Shown here in pieces: positions 17,253 to 25,044 of a DNA stretch of 64,000 bases. Each line of letters begins with the position of its first letter. The stretch's first letter is position 1. This DNA comes from Ga0074139 sp964515195. Lineage in GTDB: Bacteria; Bdellovibrionota; Bdellovibrionia; Bdellovibrionales; Bdellovibrionaceae. Under the pieces are notes generated by a model. That model saw only the letters and a list, made by a program, of their open reading frames with translations, was not told the DNA's origin and ran no database searches. The DNA lies in the NCBI GenBank assembly GCA_964515195.1, contig CAZETK010000008.1, positions 9,307-73,306 of the forward strand. Direction: 5' to 3'. The translations under genes and the position numbers were made by a program.

Positions 17253-18242
17253 TTATTCCCGATTTAATTGCAGAAAGTTTTTAGGGACGGCAAGCTCTAA
17301 CCTTTGTGCTCGCTCATTGATTAATTCAAGGTATTTTTGCGCCATTTCATCAGATAGGAAACTTATGGAAATGAGTTTCTTAAATTCGTCCAAATTCTCT
17401 TCTAGCTTCTTAAAAACGTTTTCACAGGCTTTTAAGCTGATTTTACAATATTCCGCAAAATCAAAAAAATCCTGTGGGGTGAGTCGGTTCTTTCTTCCCC
17501 TTATAGTTAGAGCCACTTCCTCCCTATCTTCTGGCACCACTAGTTTGGTTGCCAAAAGGTCATACGCTGGTGATAGCTCGACGATCCCCTCATCTTTGTA
17601 AACGAGAGAATAATTTTTCAAATGCATATCACTGTTCCCAGTGAGAAATGAAAATGCTGTTATTTTGAATAGTTCAAGTAATTCTAATCCTGTGTTAGTG
17701 GTGTATTGATTTACGGCTGTTGCTACTTTTTCTAAAGAACTATTGTACTTATTTTCCGTTAAGAGGCCTGTCAGCTGGCACATATCTTCCTGATGAATCT
17801 TGATCATTTTTTTTCGTTTGAGCTTTCTGTCAAATCTTGTTGAAAGATACGCAAGCTCACCAGAGCTAAATCGGATTAAGCTATGTTCAGCTGTTTTTAT
17901 TCCCGCTAATTTAGCCATGTGCATGGTCACATCTTCATTTTGCGGAAGCTCTGGATATTCATCATGGGGCGGCTTGAGTACATAAAGACCTTCCCACAGA
18001 CCCACAATAGTCAGCCTTTTCTCAAGACTATTGGCGCTCCCAAAGGTTAGAGATAATTTCGGTTGTACACCTGGAATGGCAACTCTTTTTTGTATGACCT
18101 CTTTAGCCAATTCATTAATTTCATCAAGGGTGTAATCAAGCCGAGCAGGGATTTTTGAATTAAAGATGCGTTTACTGCACTTTTCATGGTATTCAGTTTT
18201 AGAACTTTCAAGTTGTTGATAGCAAGCCAAACATTTTTTCAT
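17253..18242 (-). CDS. hipT: HipT-type HipA-family Ser/Thr kinase toxin
   Basis: 329 aa. It corresponds to HipA without its N-terminal subdomain, which here is a separate gene. N-terminal Cys cluster C4-x2-C7...H19-x2-C22 looks like a zinc knuckle. The Gly-rich loop is at about 55-62 (IPGVQPKL), an ATP-binding Lys in LYVLKPP (about 90), the catalytic Asp in GNSDMHLKN (about 205), and the Mg-binding Asp in SPAYDLL (about 228), so it should be an active kinase; HipA kinases target aminoacyl-tRNA synthetases. The loop lacks the Ser pair reported as regulatory in E. coli HipT: the residue before IPG is Ala. It begins 2 nt after hipS ends. AT-richer than its neighbours, suggesting horizontal transfer. 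Confidence 0.88.
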   Translation of the reverse strand: MKKCLACYQQLESSKTEYHEKCSKRIFNSKIPARLDYTLDEINELAKEVIQKRVAIPGVQPKLSLTFGSANSLEKRLTIVGLWEGLYVLKPPHDEYPELPQNEDVTMHMAKLAGIKTAEHSLIRFSSGELAYLSTRFDRKLKRKKMIKIHQEDMCQLTGLLTENKYNSSLEKVATAVNQYTTNTGLELLELFKITAFSFLTGNSDMHLKNYSLVYKDEGIVELSPAYDLLATKLVVPEDREEVALTIRGRKNRLTPQDFFDFAEYCKISLKACENVFKKLEENLDEFKKLISISFLSDEMAQKYLELINERAQRLELAVPKNFLQLNRE

Positions 18243-18244
18243 CT

Positions 18245-18574
18245 CTACTCCTCCGATGAGGCATCGATAACTTTGACGGCCCCAATGCAGTCATTACAAA
18301 GCGTAAGAAGTAGCGACATGCGGTCTTTTCTGTCGAGTTTCCAATTTATTTCAGCAATATTTAACAGCCACCCTTCTGGAATAAGTCCGTCAAAAAAGGG
18401 TATCATTGTTTTTTCAATGTAAGGTTCTGGCCGCAGCGGAAGTGACAGGCTAACGGGCTTATTTACAGGGTCCTTTAAATAAATCGGGTCATATTGAAAA
18501 CGATACTCTCCCTCTGCCTGTTCAACGGTTCCCGCAAATATTTCGTTATAATAAACTTTCCCAATTCTTTTCAT
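18245..18574 (-). CDS. hipS: HipS-type protein (HipA N-terminal subdomain, probable antitoxin)
   Basis: 109 aa matching the Couple_hipA/HipA N-subdomain-1 family: KVYYNEIFAGTVEQ, then FQYDPIYL, SLSLPLRPEPY, and FFDGLIPEGWLLN. In E. coli hipBST the separate HipS protein is the antitoxin that inserts a Trp near the kinase site; W69 in PEGW here is the natural counterpart, by inference. Its ATG overlaps the hipB stop by 4 nt and hipT follows 2 nt later, giving a tightly coupled B-S-T operon. In two-gene hipBA systems this region is fused to the kinase. Confidence 0.87.
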   Translation of the reverse strand: MKRIGKVYYNEIFAGTVEQAEGEYRFQYDPIYLKDPVNKPVSLSLPLRPEPYIEKTMIPFFDGLIPEGWLLNIAEINWKLDRKDRMSLLLTLCNDCIGAVKVIDASSEE

Positions 18575-18786
18575 AGCTCTTTAGCCATTTCCTTTGCGGG
18601 CACTGGACCTAAACAGGAACCAAAAAGAGCAAGCACTTGATTGACCGTATCGCACCTTAATGTCTCTTTGCCACCCTCCAACTCCCTTACGAAGCGAAGC
18701 CCAACCCCTGCGCTTTTCGCGAGTTCCACTTGGGTGAGGCCAACCTGTTTTCTTTTTTGTTTTACATACTGTCCAACGTTTTTCAT
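18571..18786 (-). CDS. hipB: HipB-type XRE-family DNA-binding protein
   Basis: 71 aa, essentially one Cro/C1-type helix-turn-helix: helices around VKQKRKQVGLTQVELAKSAG and VGLRFVRELEGGKETLRCDT, as in HipB, followed by a short tail VPAKEMAKEL. AGGG lies about 10 nt before the ATG. It is the first gene of the operon and very likely represses it through the three palindromes found upstream at 18805-18901. Its size is close to E. coli HipB (88 aa), minus part of the C-terminal tail. Confidence 0.9.
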   Translation of the reverse strand: MKNVGQYVKQKRKQVGLTQVELAKSAGVGLRFVRELEGGKETLRCDTVNQVLALFGSCLGPVPAKEMAKEL

Positions 18787-18804
18787 CGCTTTTATGCCCT
18801 TTTC

Positions 18805-18820
18805 ATACCCTTCCGGGTAT
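18805..18820. promoter_or_regulatory. Probable HipB operator 1
   Basis: Perfect palindrome arms ATACCC-TTCC-GGGTAT, 16 bp. It sits between the predicted transcription start and the hipB start codon, so binding would block elongation or initiation. It shares both arms exactly with the palindromes at 18846 and 18886. Confidence 0.8.
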
Positions 18821-18842
18821 ATAGTCGAGTGATTGATATATG

Positions 18843-18870
18843 ATTATACCCTTTTGGGTATTAAAATCAA
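18843..18870 (-). promoter_or_regulatory. Predicted sigma-70-type promoter of hipBST
   Basis: On the minus strand, -35 TTGATT (18870-18865) and -10 TATAAT (18848-18843) are separated by 16 bp. Operator 2 (18846-18861) lies almost wholly between the two boxes, as expected for a repressed promoter. Transcription would start near 18836, about 50 nt before hipB. Confidence 0.65.
18846..18861. promoter_or_regulatory. Probable HipB operator 2
   Basis: ATACCC-TTTT-GGGTAT, 16 bp, overlapping the spacer and -10 box of the predicted hipB promoter. It begins 41 bp from operator 1 and 40 bp from operator 3, so all three lie on nearly the same helix face. Confidence 0.82.
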
Positions 18871-18885
18871 TGTTATTTTAAATTT

Positions 18886-18901
18886 ATACCCGCGAGGGTA
18901 T
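18886..18901. promoter_or_regulatory. Probable HipB operator 3
   Basis: ATACCC-GCGA-GGGTAT, 16 bp, upstream of the predicted -35 box. Same arms as operators 1 and 2 but a different central tetranucleotide, which argues that the arms are what is recognised. Confidence 0.8.
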
Positions 18902-19145
18902 AAATACTGAATTTCAGACTTATTTTATACATCTTCAGGTGTAGAAAATTACGAGTTTGCTGGGATACGACCGAACAGGTATAGGTCTTTTGGGATGCTG
19001 ATCTGTCTTTATCAGTACTGGTGATATTTTTAATCATCAGGTTTGAGACGCCATTGAAGCCACCATCGAGCATGACAAAGTTCCTAAAAACTTGAATATT
19101 GGCACTGTCAAAGACTACGGGACCCGTGTGTGTCCCGCATCCTGG
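18902..19145. other. Non-coding stretch between hipB operators and the epimerase gene
   Basis: No convincing gene. A hairpin CGGGAC (19118-19123)/GTCCCG (19132-19137) with an 8-nt loop lies just past the epimerase stop and could be a weak terminator, but it has no T-run. A minus-strand frame of 66 codons crosses operator 3 and is judged spurious. Confidence 0.4.
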
Positions 19146-20207
19146 CTATAATTGAGACTGGGAAGACGCGGAACCATGGTCATGGCCGAGGGAATTTGAT
19201 TTGTTTTGTGGTCTTCGGATTGAACGGCCCTGACTTTCAATTCTGCTCGTCGCTACAAGCCATTCATAGCAATCATTGATCATTTCTTCCAGACCCCGCG
19301 ACTCATATCCTAGAACTTCCTTGGACTTACGTTTCTCTTGCAAACTGATGTCACCGTAATCGCGTGTCAATTTGATTAAATCCGGGGTCAGTAGAGGTTT
19401 TCTTTTCGTGAAAAAGGAAACAACGGCAAGTATTTTTGCCATCATTTTCAAAGTGGGTATTGAGTAAACTCGGGGCAATCTCGCTCCCACTCTTTTGGCA
19501 ATGATATTAAAGCATTCCTGCCAGCTGGTGTGTGGACCTGAGAGAATATAGCTCTCCCCGCCTCGACCCTTGTGGAAAGCCTGAACATGGGCCCGCGCCA
19601 CATCGACTGCATGGCAAAACATGATCCGACCTGGAAAGCAGCCCTTGATTTCACCGCTCTTCAGACCACGAAAGATTTCAGCATAGGCATTGTAATCATA
19701 GGGACCGATGACTATGATGGGCTGAAGAATAATGGCATCAAGTCCCTGCTCCATCCCCTTCTGGACTTCGATTTCCGCGAGACGCTTGGTGCGGATATAA
19801 TTTTGTCTGATCTCTGTAGCATTTTTCTCGTCAAAGAGCATATAGGGCAGTGTTGCTCCAGTGGAAGTGAAGATGAAGCGCTTCACCTTTTTCTCAAGTG
19901 CTACCTCTACAAGATGACGGGTTGCCAGCACATTGTCCTTCCACTGTACGGCAGCATCGGCGGAATGATGAGAAGTGTTTCCAGCGACATGAAAGATCGC
20001 ATCGGCATTTTCCGGTACCGCCTGTTTGACGGAGTCCAGGTCATAGAGGTCAACCTCACGGAACCTGACCCTGCAGCCCGCCAACTTCGTGAGATCCGAA
20101 GAAGGTCGATGAAGAATGATTATATCCCAGTCTTCTTTGAGAAGCTCATTCACCACATTCCGGCCAACACCACCCGTAGCCCCTGTTACTAACGCTGTTC
20201 GTTTCAT
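19146..20207 (-). CDS. Extended SDR family NAD-dependent epimerase/dehydratase
   Basis: 353 aa from the ATG at 20207, which has AAGGA about 8 nt upstream; the open frame runs 59 codons further but that part reaches into the divergent gene's upstream region. Rossmann motif TGATGGVG near residue 9, HVAGNTSH after the fourth strand, FTSTGATLPY, and the catalytic Tyr-x3-Lys as YIRTK. Later blocks (QPIIVIGPYDY, FCHAVDVARAHVQAF) match nucleoside-diphosphate-sugar epimerases and dihydroflavonol-reductase-like SDRs. Substrate unknown. The last ~30 residues are low-complexity (Ser, His, Gln). It lies in an accessory patch with no pathway neighbours. Confidence 0.85.
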   Translation of the reverse strand: MKRTALVTGATGGVGRNVVNELLKEDWDIIILHRPSSDLTKLAGCRVRFREVDLYDLDSVKQAVPENADAIFHVAGNTSHHSADAAVQWKDNVLATRHLVEVALEKKVKRFIFTSTGATLPYMLFDEKNATEIRQNYIRTKRLAEIEVQKGMEQGLDAIILQPIIVIGPYDYNAYAEIFRGLKSGEIKGCFPGRIMFCHAVDVARAHVQAFHKGRGGESYILSGPHTSWQECFNIIAKRVGARLPRVYSIPTLKMMAKILAVVSFFTKRKPLLTPDLIKLTRDYGDISLQEKRKSKEVLGYESRGLEEMINDCYEWLVATSRIESQGRSIRRPQNKSNSLGHDHGSASSQSQL

Positions 20208-20311
20208 AGGAAATCCTTTCGGTTTTAAACTTTGACGACACCCCAATACGTTCTTAAAGCGTATCTTCAACGGTTGGTTTAAGTTGGCGACAAAACTGGC
20301 CGATAAATCGT

Positions 20312-21751
20312 ATGATGAAAAAGCCGGAGCTGAATTGGGCGCAAGTCCATTCTCAACTGGAGAAGGAGCAGAAAGCGGGCGCATCCAGTCTCGTTTTGAG
20401 GCACATTCAGGGCTTGCCCTGGCGTCGGATGTCTAAACACTGGAGAATTGCTTTTGCCAACTTGGCCAGAAGAGCCGGAGGTCCGCTTTTATCATTAAAA
20501 ATTCTCAATCACGGCCGCGATCCCTGGCGAAATTTGCAGTCTGACCCTGAAAAGCTGGCTTATGCTGCCGGCCTGTTTGCTCTCGGCAACCGGCGCGAAG
20601 CGACTCAATGGCTGGGTAAAATCCGGGCAACAGAAATCAAAAATGAAGGGCTTTTTTTTCAGGCTCTCGCCTTTATGAGAGAGTGGGACTATCAGCAGGC
20701 CTATGAGGCTTTCCAAAACTACCTGGCTGAAGCCCGGCCGATCGGTTACCGGGAACTTGTCGTGCGGTTGAATATCGTCGCCTGTCTGGTGGCTTTGGAA
20801 AGGGAATCCGAGACGGTTGAGAAAATTGATTCACTTCGTTTAGATCTTCAGCGGGAAAACGCCAGTCTTCTATTGAGCAATCTTGATGAGATTGAAATGC
20901 AGATGCAACGGCCAAGGACGGGTCATCCTGGTACTCTTAGCCACGGGGTCAACCGTGGAACTGAATCTCACCAACTGTTTGCGGAAAAATGGCAAATTTT
21001 GGCTGAGGCTAATGTTGCCGACCCCGCATCCTTTCTTCAATCCTTGGAAAAACTGCGGGTCAAGGCGAGGAAAGTGGGACATTGGGAAACTATTCGGGAT
21101 TTGGATTATCGCCAGGTTCAGAAAATGCGCGACCGTAATCTCTATGCCAAACTTCACTGGGGGACACCTCACGCAGCGTTTCGCTTGCGCCTGCAAGAGC
21201 TAGCCATACCCCTAGGTGAAGATCTGGCGCTGGGTCCCTCGACGGGTCGGCAGCAGAGAGAGCGGTGGCTGAACCCTTGGGACGAGCTTGGAATCGGGAG
21301 CTTGAACGGGCGGCTTTTTCGAGCACTGATATCGGATCTCTACCGACCTCTCAACATGGGTGAAATTTTTGAGAAAACCCACCCCGATGAAAGGTTCAAT
21401 CCTGATACCTCGCCAGCTCGGATCCGGCGGGGCCTTCAGCGTCTTCAAAAATGGTTAAAGAGTCGGGATTGGGGAATATCGGTCATCACACGAAAAGGAG
21501 CCTTCAGCCTGGCTTTTCACCAGCCCATTATATTAAGGGTGCCCTCTAGTCCACTGGAAGTGGAACAGTTAAAAGAGGCATTTGGTGACGCTTGGTTCTC
21601 TCGACAAGCGGTTCAAAAACACCTGCAGATGTCGGAACGGACGGCACGCCGTTTTCTCTCTCAAATGCTCGATAAGAATTTATTAGAGAAACGTGGGGCC
21701 AACCGGGACAGACGATATCGTTTATTTTTATTTGCTCAAAAGTCTCAATAA
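20312..21751 (+). CDS. Unknown protein: TPR-like N-terminus, winged-helix C-terminus
   Basis: 479 aa, no family recognised. Residues ~70-190 form paired helices with TPR-like spacing (AYAAGLFALGNRREATQWL, then FFQALAFMREWDYQQAYEAF). Residues ~330-400 and the C-terminal ~60 residues look like DNA-binding folds: the end has a helix-turn-helix-like block SRQAVQKHLQMSERTARRFL followed by a wing. Basic residues are frequent throughout. No signal peptide. A repeat-sensor plus DNA-binding architecture suggests a transcription regulator. It is divergent from the SDR gene and ends 3 bp before the convergent GLUG gene. Confidence 0.75.
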   Translation: MMKKPELNWAQVHSQLEKEQKAGASSLVLRHIQGLPWRRMSKHWRIAFANLARRAGGPLLSLKILNHGRDPWRNLQSDPEKLAYAAGLFALGNRREATQWLGKIRATEIKNEGLFFQALAFMREWDYQQAYEAFQNYLAEARPIGYRELVVRLNIVACLVALERESETVEKIDSLRLDLQRENASLLLSNLDEIEMQMQRPRTGHPGTLSHGVNRGTESHQLFAEKWQILAEANVADPASFLQSLEKLRVKARKVGHWETIRDLDYRQVQKMRDRNLYAKLHWGTPHAAFRLRLQELAIPLGEDLALGPSTGRQQRERWLNPWDELGIGSLNGRLFRALISDLYRPLNMGEIFEKTHPDERFNPDTSPARIRRGLQRLQKWLKSRDWGISVITRKGAFSLAFHQPIILRVPSSPLEVEQLKEAFGDAWFSRQAVQKHLQMSERTARRFLSQMLDKNLLEKRGANRDRRYRLFLFAQKSQ

Positions 21752-21754
21752 ACC

Positions 21755-22741
21755 TCAGTGGAAAATTTCAGGCCAAGTGAAGCCATCTTTCATGATCCAT
21801 GTGGTGTTTGAAAAATCCCATCCTTGGAATGTGTCCCGGCGTAGCAGCTCCGAGAACGACTTGACTTCGCCAAAGCCAGCGCCGGTCCCAGTCGGGCTGC
21901 AGTTGATACATGCAGCTTCTTTCATCCAGTAGGTTGAGGTCACCACGGTTTCCGGGTATAAAGAATTTCCGTTTAGATAGGCACCAATCAAGGGAGAGGC
22001 CTCGCCGCCTGCGGTTACGCTGACAGGGCCTGTGGCCAGACAGTTTCGAATGATACTATTTTGTTCGAGCAGTCCGATCAGGCCACCCACCTGATTCGCC
22101 CCACTCACATCTCCTGTGGCCATGGAATCTTCAATGAGTGTGAATCCCGCTGTTCCAATTCGATGCCATCCAACTAATCCGCCCACACCCCCTGTTGCTC
22201 CACTGCCAGTCACGGTGACGGACGAAGAAGCTTTGGAAATGACTCCAGTCGGGCTTGTGCCCCAACCCCCAGCGCCCCAAACTCCAGTCGGGCTTGTGCC
22301 CCAACCCGCAGTCCGGTTTACGCCTACAACGCCGCCGACATGGTGGCCTCCTTGGACTTGACCCGAAACATCGACGTTCACCACACTGCCGTCCCAGTTG
22401 TGTCCGATCAAGCCACCGACTGAGTCCGGCCCACGGACTCGGACATTGCTTGCTGTGACATTTCTCACTTCAGATTGTCTTAAGTATCCGGTCAAAGCTC
22501 CAGCACTCCAGGCTCCGGTCGCAGTCACCGTGAAATCCTTTATATGAAGATTTCGAATCGCAGCAGAATCTCGAGCACAGCCGATGAAGCCACCATAATG
22601 ATCGCTGGCAGCAGTCATATGCACCCCGGAGATGGTCTTATCATTGCCCTCAAGCACCCCGACAAAACAATCCATGGTCAAAGCTCGGTAATATCCGCCG
22701 ATACTGGTCCAGTTGTTGGTTGGCCCGAAGGCGGCTGCCAA
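21755..22741 (-). CDS. GLUG-motif repeat protein, probably 5'-truncated
   Basis: 328 aa made almost entirely of GLUG-type beta repeats (VGGLIGHNWDG, VGGLVGWHRIG, VGGLIGLLEQ), found in large adhesin-like surface proteins. No signal peptide or anchor is present, the frame opens at a TTG with a stop only six codons earlier, and the N-terminal block is a worn version of the usual first repeat. This suggests a remnant of a longer gene rather than a complete one. A decapeptide GWGTSPTGV occurs twice in a row, encoded by a 27-bp direct repeat. Expression is doubtful. Confidence 0.55.
   Translation of the reverse strand: MAAAFGPTNNWTSIGGYYRALTMDCFVGVLEGNDKTISGVHMTAASDHYGGFIGCARDSAAIRNLHIKDFTVTATGAWSAGALTGYLRQSEVRNVTASNVRVRGPDSVGGLIGHNWDGSVVNVDVSGQVQGGHHVGGVVGVNRTAGWGTSPTGVWGAGGWGTSPTGVISKASSSVTVTGSGATGGVGGLVGWHRIGTAGFTLIEDSMATGDVSGANQVGGLIGLLEQNSIIRNCLATGPVSVTAGGEASPLIGAYLNGNSLYPETVVTSTYWMKEAACINCSPTGTGAGFGEVKSFSELLRRDTFQGWDFSNTTWIMKDGFTWPEIFH
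22242..22307. repeat. 27-bp direct repeat inside the GLUG gene
   Basis: Two identical 27-bp copies (22242-22268 and 22281-22307), starting ACTCCAGTCGGGCTTGTGCC, lie 39 bp apart start to start. They give an in-frame 13-codon duplication of GWGTSPTGV. A shorter related piece, CCCAGTCGGGCT, recurs near 21888. Confidence 0.85.
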
Positions 22742-22824
22742 CTGATCTTTGGTCGGTTTTTAAGTTATGGGAAATGAATCCAAATTGAATTTATAGTAAT
22801 CTCTGAAAAACTGACCGAGGTCTT

Positions 22825-23829
22825 ATGATTTCCAAGAACAAAATTTTAGAGTTTTACGCAGAAAACATCTGGCCCTTTGTGCGGCACTTTGTCCCGATTT
22901 CAAAGCGGTGTAAAAAATGTATCCTCTCAGAGAAATTCGGCCCTCTCAAAAATGGCCTCTGCGAATTCTGTTCAAACCCTCTCTCCAAGGAAAACCAATT
23001 TGAAAACGAAGTCACTTCTGAATTGAAACATCAATTGGATGCCACACTCCGGTCTGCAGCCCAGGGGGACGGCTATCATGCGGCTTTACTTCTTAGTGGT
23101 GGCAAAGATAGTGCCTACATTCTGAAGCGAATGCGCACCGAGTATCCCGATCTAAAGATACTTTGCCTATTTATTGAAAATGGGTTTTCAAGCCCGGTGG
23201 CGCTTGAAAACGCCAGGGCTGTAGCCGAAAAAACACAAACTGATTTATTGATCGTGAACTCCCATATTGAACGCTTCAAGAAAGCCTTTCGCAAGGCTTT
23301 CTTAGAACTAAATGGACGCGGCAGTTACGGAGTCATCGATTATGCCGATGGCTCTCTTATTTTTGAAATCGGAGCCCGAAAGGCTCAAGAGTTTGGCATC
23401 CCGCTCGTCATTGGCGGTCTATCCTGGGTACAAGTTCAAATCATCCTGGGAGTCCGGCATTTTGAGATCCGCGAAGAGGGACAACCTAAGATCATTCATC
23501 CTTTGTATGTCTGGCGAACCAATGAGCAGGAAATTAAGAGATTTGTGAAATCAGAGGGCCTGATTCCTCCGGGAAATGAGAGCCCAATTGTGAGTAACAA
23601 TGCCCTGATCTTGACCATGTCAGCAATTGATGTTCTCAACCTCGGCTACTGCAGTTTCGAACCCGAATTCGCACAATTGATCCGTGAAGGGAAAACTGAT
23701 CGCAAACCCTGGCTACACGCATTTGAACTTCTTGAATTTGCCACCTTGAAAGGCTTGTTAAAGAAGGATATTTCCCAGGCTCTAAAAAAACTTGATCTCA
23801 CCCTGGAAGAGGTCATTCGAAAAGATTAA
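22825..23829 (+). CDS. PP-loop ATPase, N-acetyl sugar amidotransferase-like (WbpG/PseA family)
   Basis: 334 aa. An N-terminal Cys cluster (RCKKC...LCEFC, about 28-52) precedes the ATP-pyrophosphatase loop LLSGGKDSAY at about 90. This layout matches WbpG/PseA/LegG-like amidotransferases, which turn a sugar carboxyl or acetyl group into an amide/amidine for LPS or flagellar glycans; they usually pair with HisH/HisF-like subunits. None are adjacent here, nor any LPS cluster, so the substrate is open and a tRNA or thiolation role is not excluded. Starts at ATG with GAGG upstream. Confidence 0.7.
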   Translation: MISKNKILEFYAENIWPFVRHFVPISKRCKKCILSEKFGPLKNGLCEFCSNPLSKENQFENEVTSELKHQLDATLRSAAQGDGYHAALLLSGGKDSAYILKRMRTEYPDLKILCLFIENGFSSPVALENARAVAEKTQTDLLIVNSHIERFKKAFRKAFLELNGRGSYGVIDYADGSLIFEIGARKAQEFGIPLVIGGLSWVQVQIILGVRHFEIREEGQPKIIHPLYVWRTNEQEIKRFVKSEGLIPPGNESPIVSNNALILTMSAIDVLNLGYCSFEPEFAQLIREGKTDRKPWLHAFELLEFATLKGLLKKDISQALKKLDLTLEEVIRKD

Positions 23830-23859
23830 GATGTAGGCAGAGCCAAAAGCCTCTTAAAC

Positions 23860-24969
23860 TCAAGCCGCATTCGAAATGGGGGAATCCGAAGTCGTCGTCT
23901 TTGCATGAAGTAACGGGCCTATAGACTCTTTCACAAGCGGATCACTTATTTTAAATATTATAGCATCCAAGTAATAATGGAGATGGCGAATCGTGAAGAT
24001 AAGCGCTAACAAGGCCAGGCTAGACACTTTTGAAAATTGAGGCGTAAACTCCTTTAAACTGGCCGGTATAAATTCTTTTGAGTATATAAAAACCATCATC
24101 ACCATAATGAAATAGGCCATGATTGGTAGAAGGTAGCGAGCCCAATTTCGGCCTGACGCTGATGATTTCTTGGTCATGCTCAACATTAAAAAGAAGTACT
24201 CTGCACCATGCGCGGCTCCGGCCCCCGCAATCGCGACGGGTGACACAATCGTCAGTGGATAGAGAAGCAGCCTGACTGAATACAGTTTTTTGTAAAGAAG
24301 GTTTTTACTTGGGAAATTCCAAATTTTTGCGATAATAAAAGTACAAGTTATCGTTAGCATTACGAACCAAATGCCAGGATGAATCATGCCTCTCATAAAG
24401 TCGATATCTTTACAAAAGTGATAGGTAACCAGAAGAATGATAAAGACTTTGAAATAAAGTCGTTCTTGTTTCTCAAATTTTAACAATCGATCTTTTTCTT
24501 TTGGTGACAACTTTGTCATAGCTTCTTTATTATAAAGTAAAGACATTCCAAAGTTTTGCCCGATCGAATGACGAAAGAATAGCAGCTTAGGCACGAATAG
24601 GAGCGCAAACAGAACCAGTGGGCTCAATGTCAACAATTGCGGCAAGATTGCACAAAGGGGAAGAAAAAACAGTAAAAAGGCAAATCCGGCAAACCAATGC
24701 TTTTTCAAATTCCACGCCTCACCTATTAGCTGCCGGCCTTCTGGCAAATAAAGCAAAAAAACAAAGGTGAAAAAAATGTGGGTTGCATTGAAGAATACGT
24801 ACATTCGTAGGAAAACTAACAACGACTGTTCACTAGAACTAAATTGGTAACTAAATGAGGCCGTTAAAATGCTGGCTACAATAAAAACAACAGGCAGAAC
24901 CAGATTAAAATGTTCAAAACCTCCAAAAATTCGATAGGCCTTAGATGTTGCCGAATCAAGCGCCGCCAT
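23860..24969 (-). CDS. Polytopic membrane protein, unknown
   Basis: 369 aa from the ATG at 24969. About nine hydrophobic helices spread over the whole length, with conserved-looking His/Arg in the loops (FFRHSIGQNFGMSLLYNK, TYHFCKDIDFMRG, RHLHYYLD). Several His-containing helices could bind a cofactor or substrate, but no family is recognised. It follows the MarR/His-rich/four-helix gene group on the same strand with a gap of about 75 bp. Confidence 0.7.
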   Translation of the reverse strand: MAALDSATSKAYRIFGGFEHFNLVLPVVFIVASILTASFSYQFSSSEQSLLVFLRMYVFFNATHIFFTFVFLLYLPEGRQLIGEAWNLKKHWFAGFAFLLFFLPLCAILPQLLTLSPLVLFALLFVPKLLFFRHSIGQNFGMSLLYNKEAMTKLSPKEKDRLLKFEKQERLYFKVFIILLVTYHFCKDIDFMRGMIHPGIWFVMLTITCTFIIAKIWNFPSKNLLYKKLYSVRLLLYPLTIVSPVAIAGAGAAHGAEYFFLMLSMTKKSSASGRNWARYLLPIMAYFIMVMMVFIYSKEFIPASLKEFTPQFSKVSSLALLALIFTIRHLHYYLDAIIFKISDPLVKESIGPLLHAKTTTSDSPISNAA

Positions 24970-25044
24970 TACCAACTTATCGGTCTTTGTTCCGCCTTTT
25001 AGAGACTAACATAAGTCCAGATAACATTCGAAAGACTTCCATAA

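Noticed and set aside
18873..19073. 66-codon minus-strand ORF upstream of hipB
   Set aside because: It crosses operator 3, has no ribosome site and an odd composition.
20208..20384. 59-codon extension of the SDR epimerase
   Set aside because: It precedes the Rossmann motif, has no family match, and overlaps the divergent gene; ATG 20207 has a ribosome site.
22116..22458. Plus-strand ORFs with Pro-rich repeats (TPVGLVPQP)
   Set aside because: Antisense to GLUG repeats; the repeats arise from the 27-bp duplication in the real frame.
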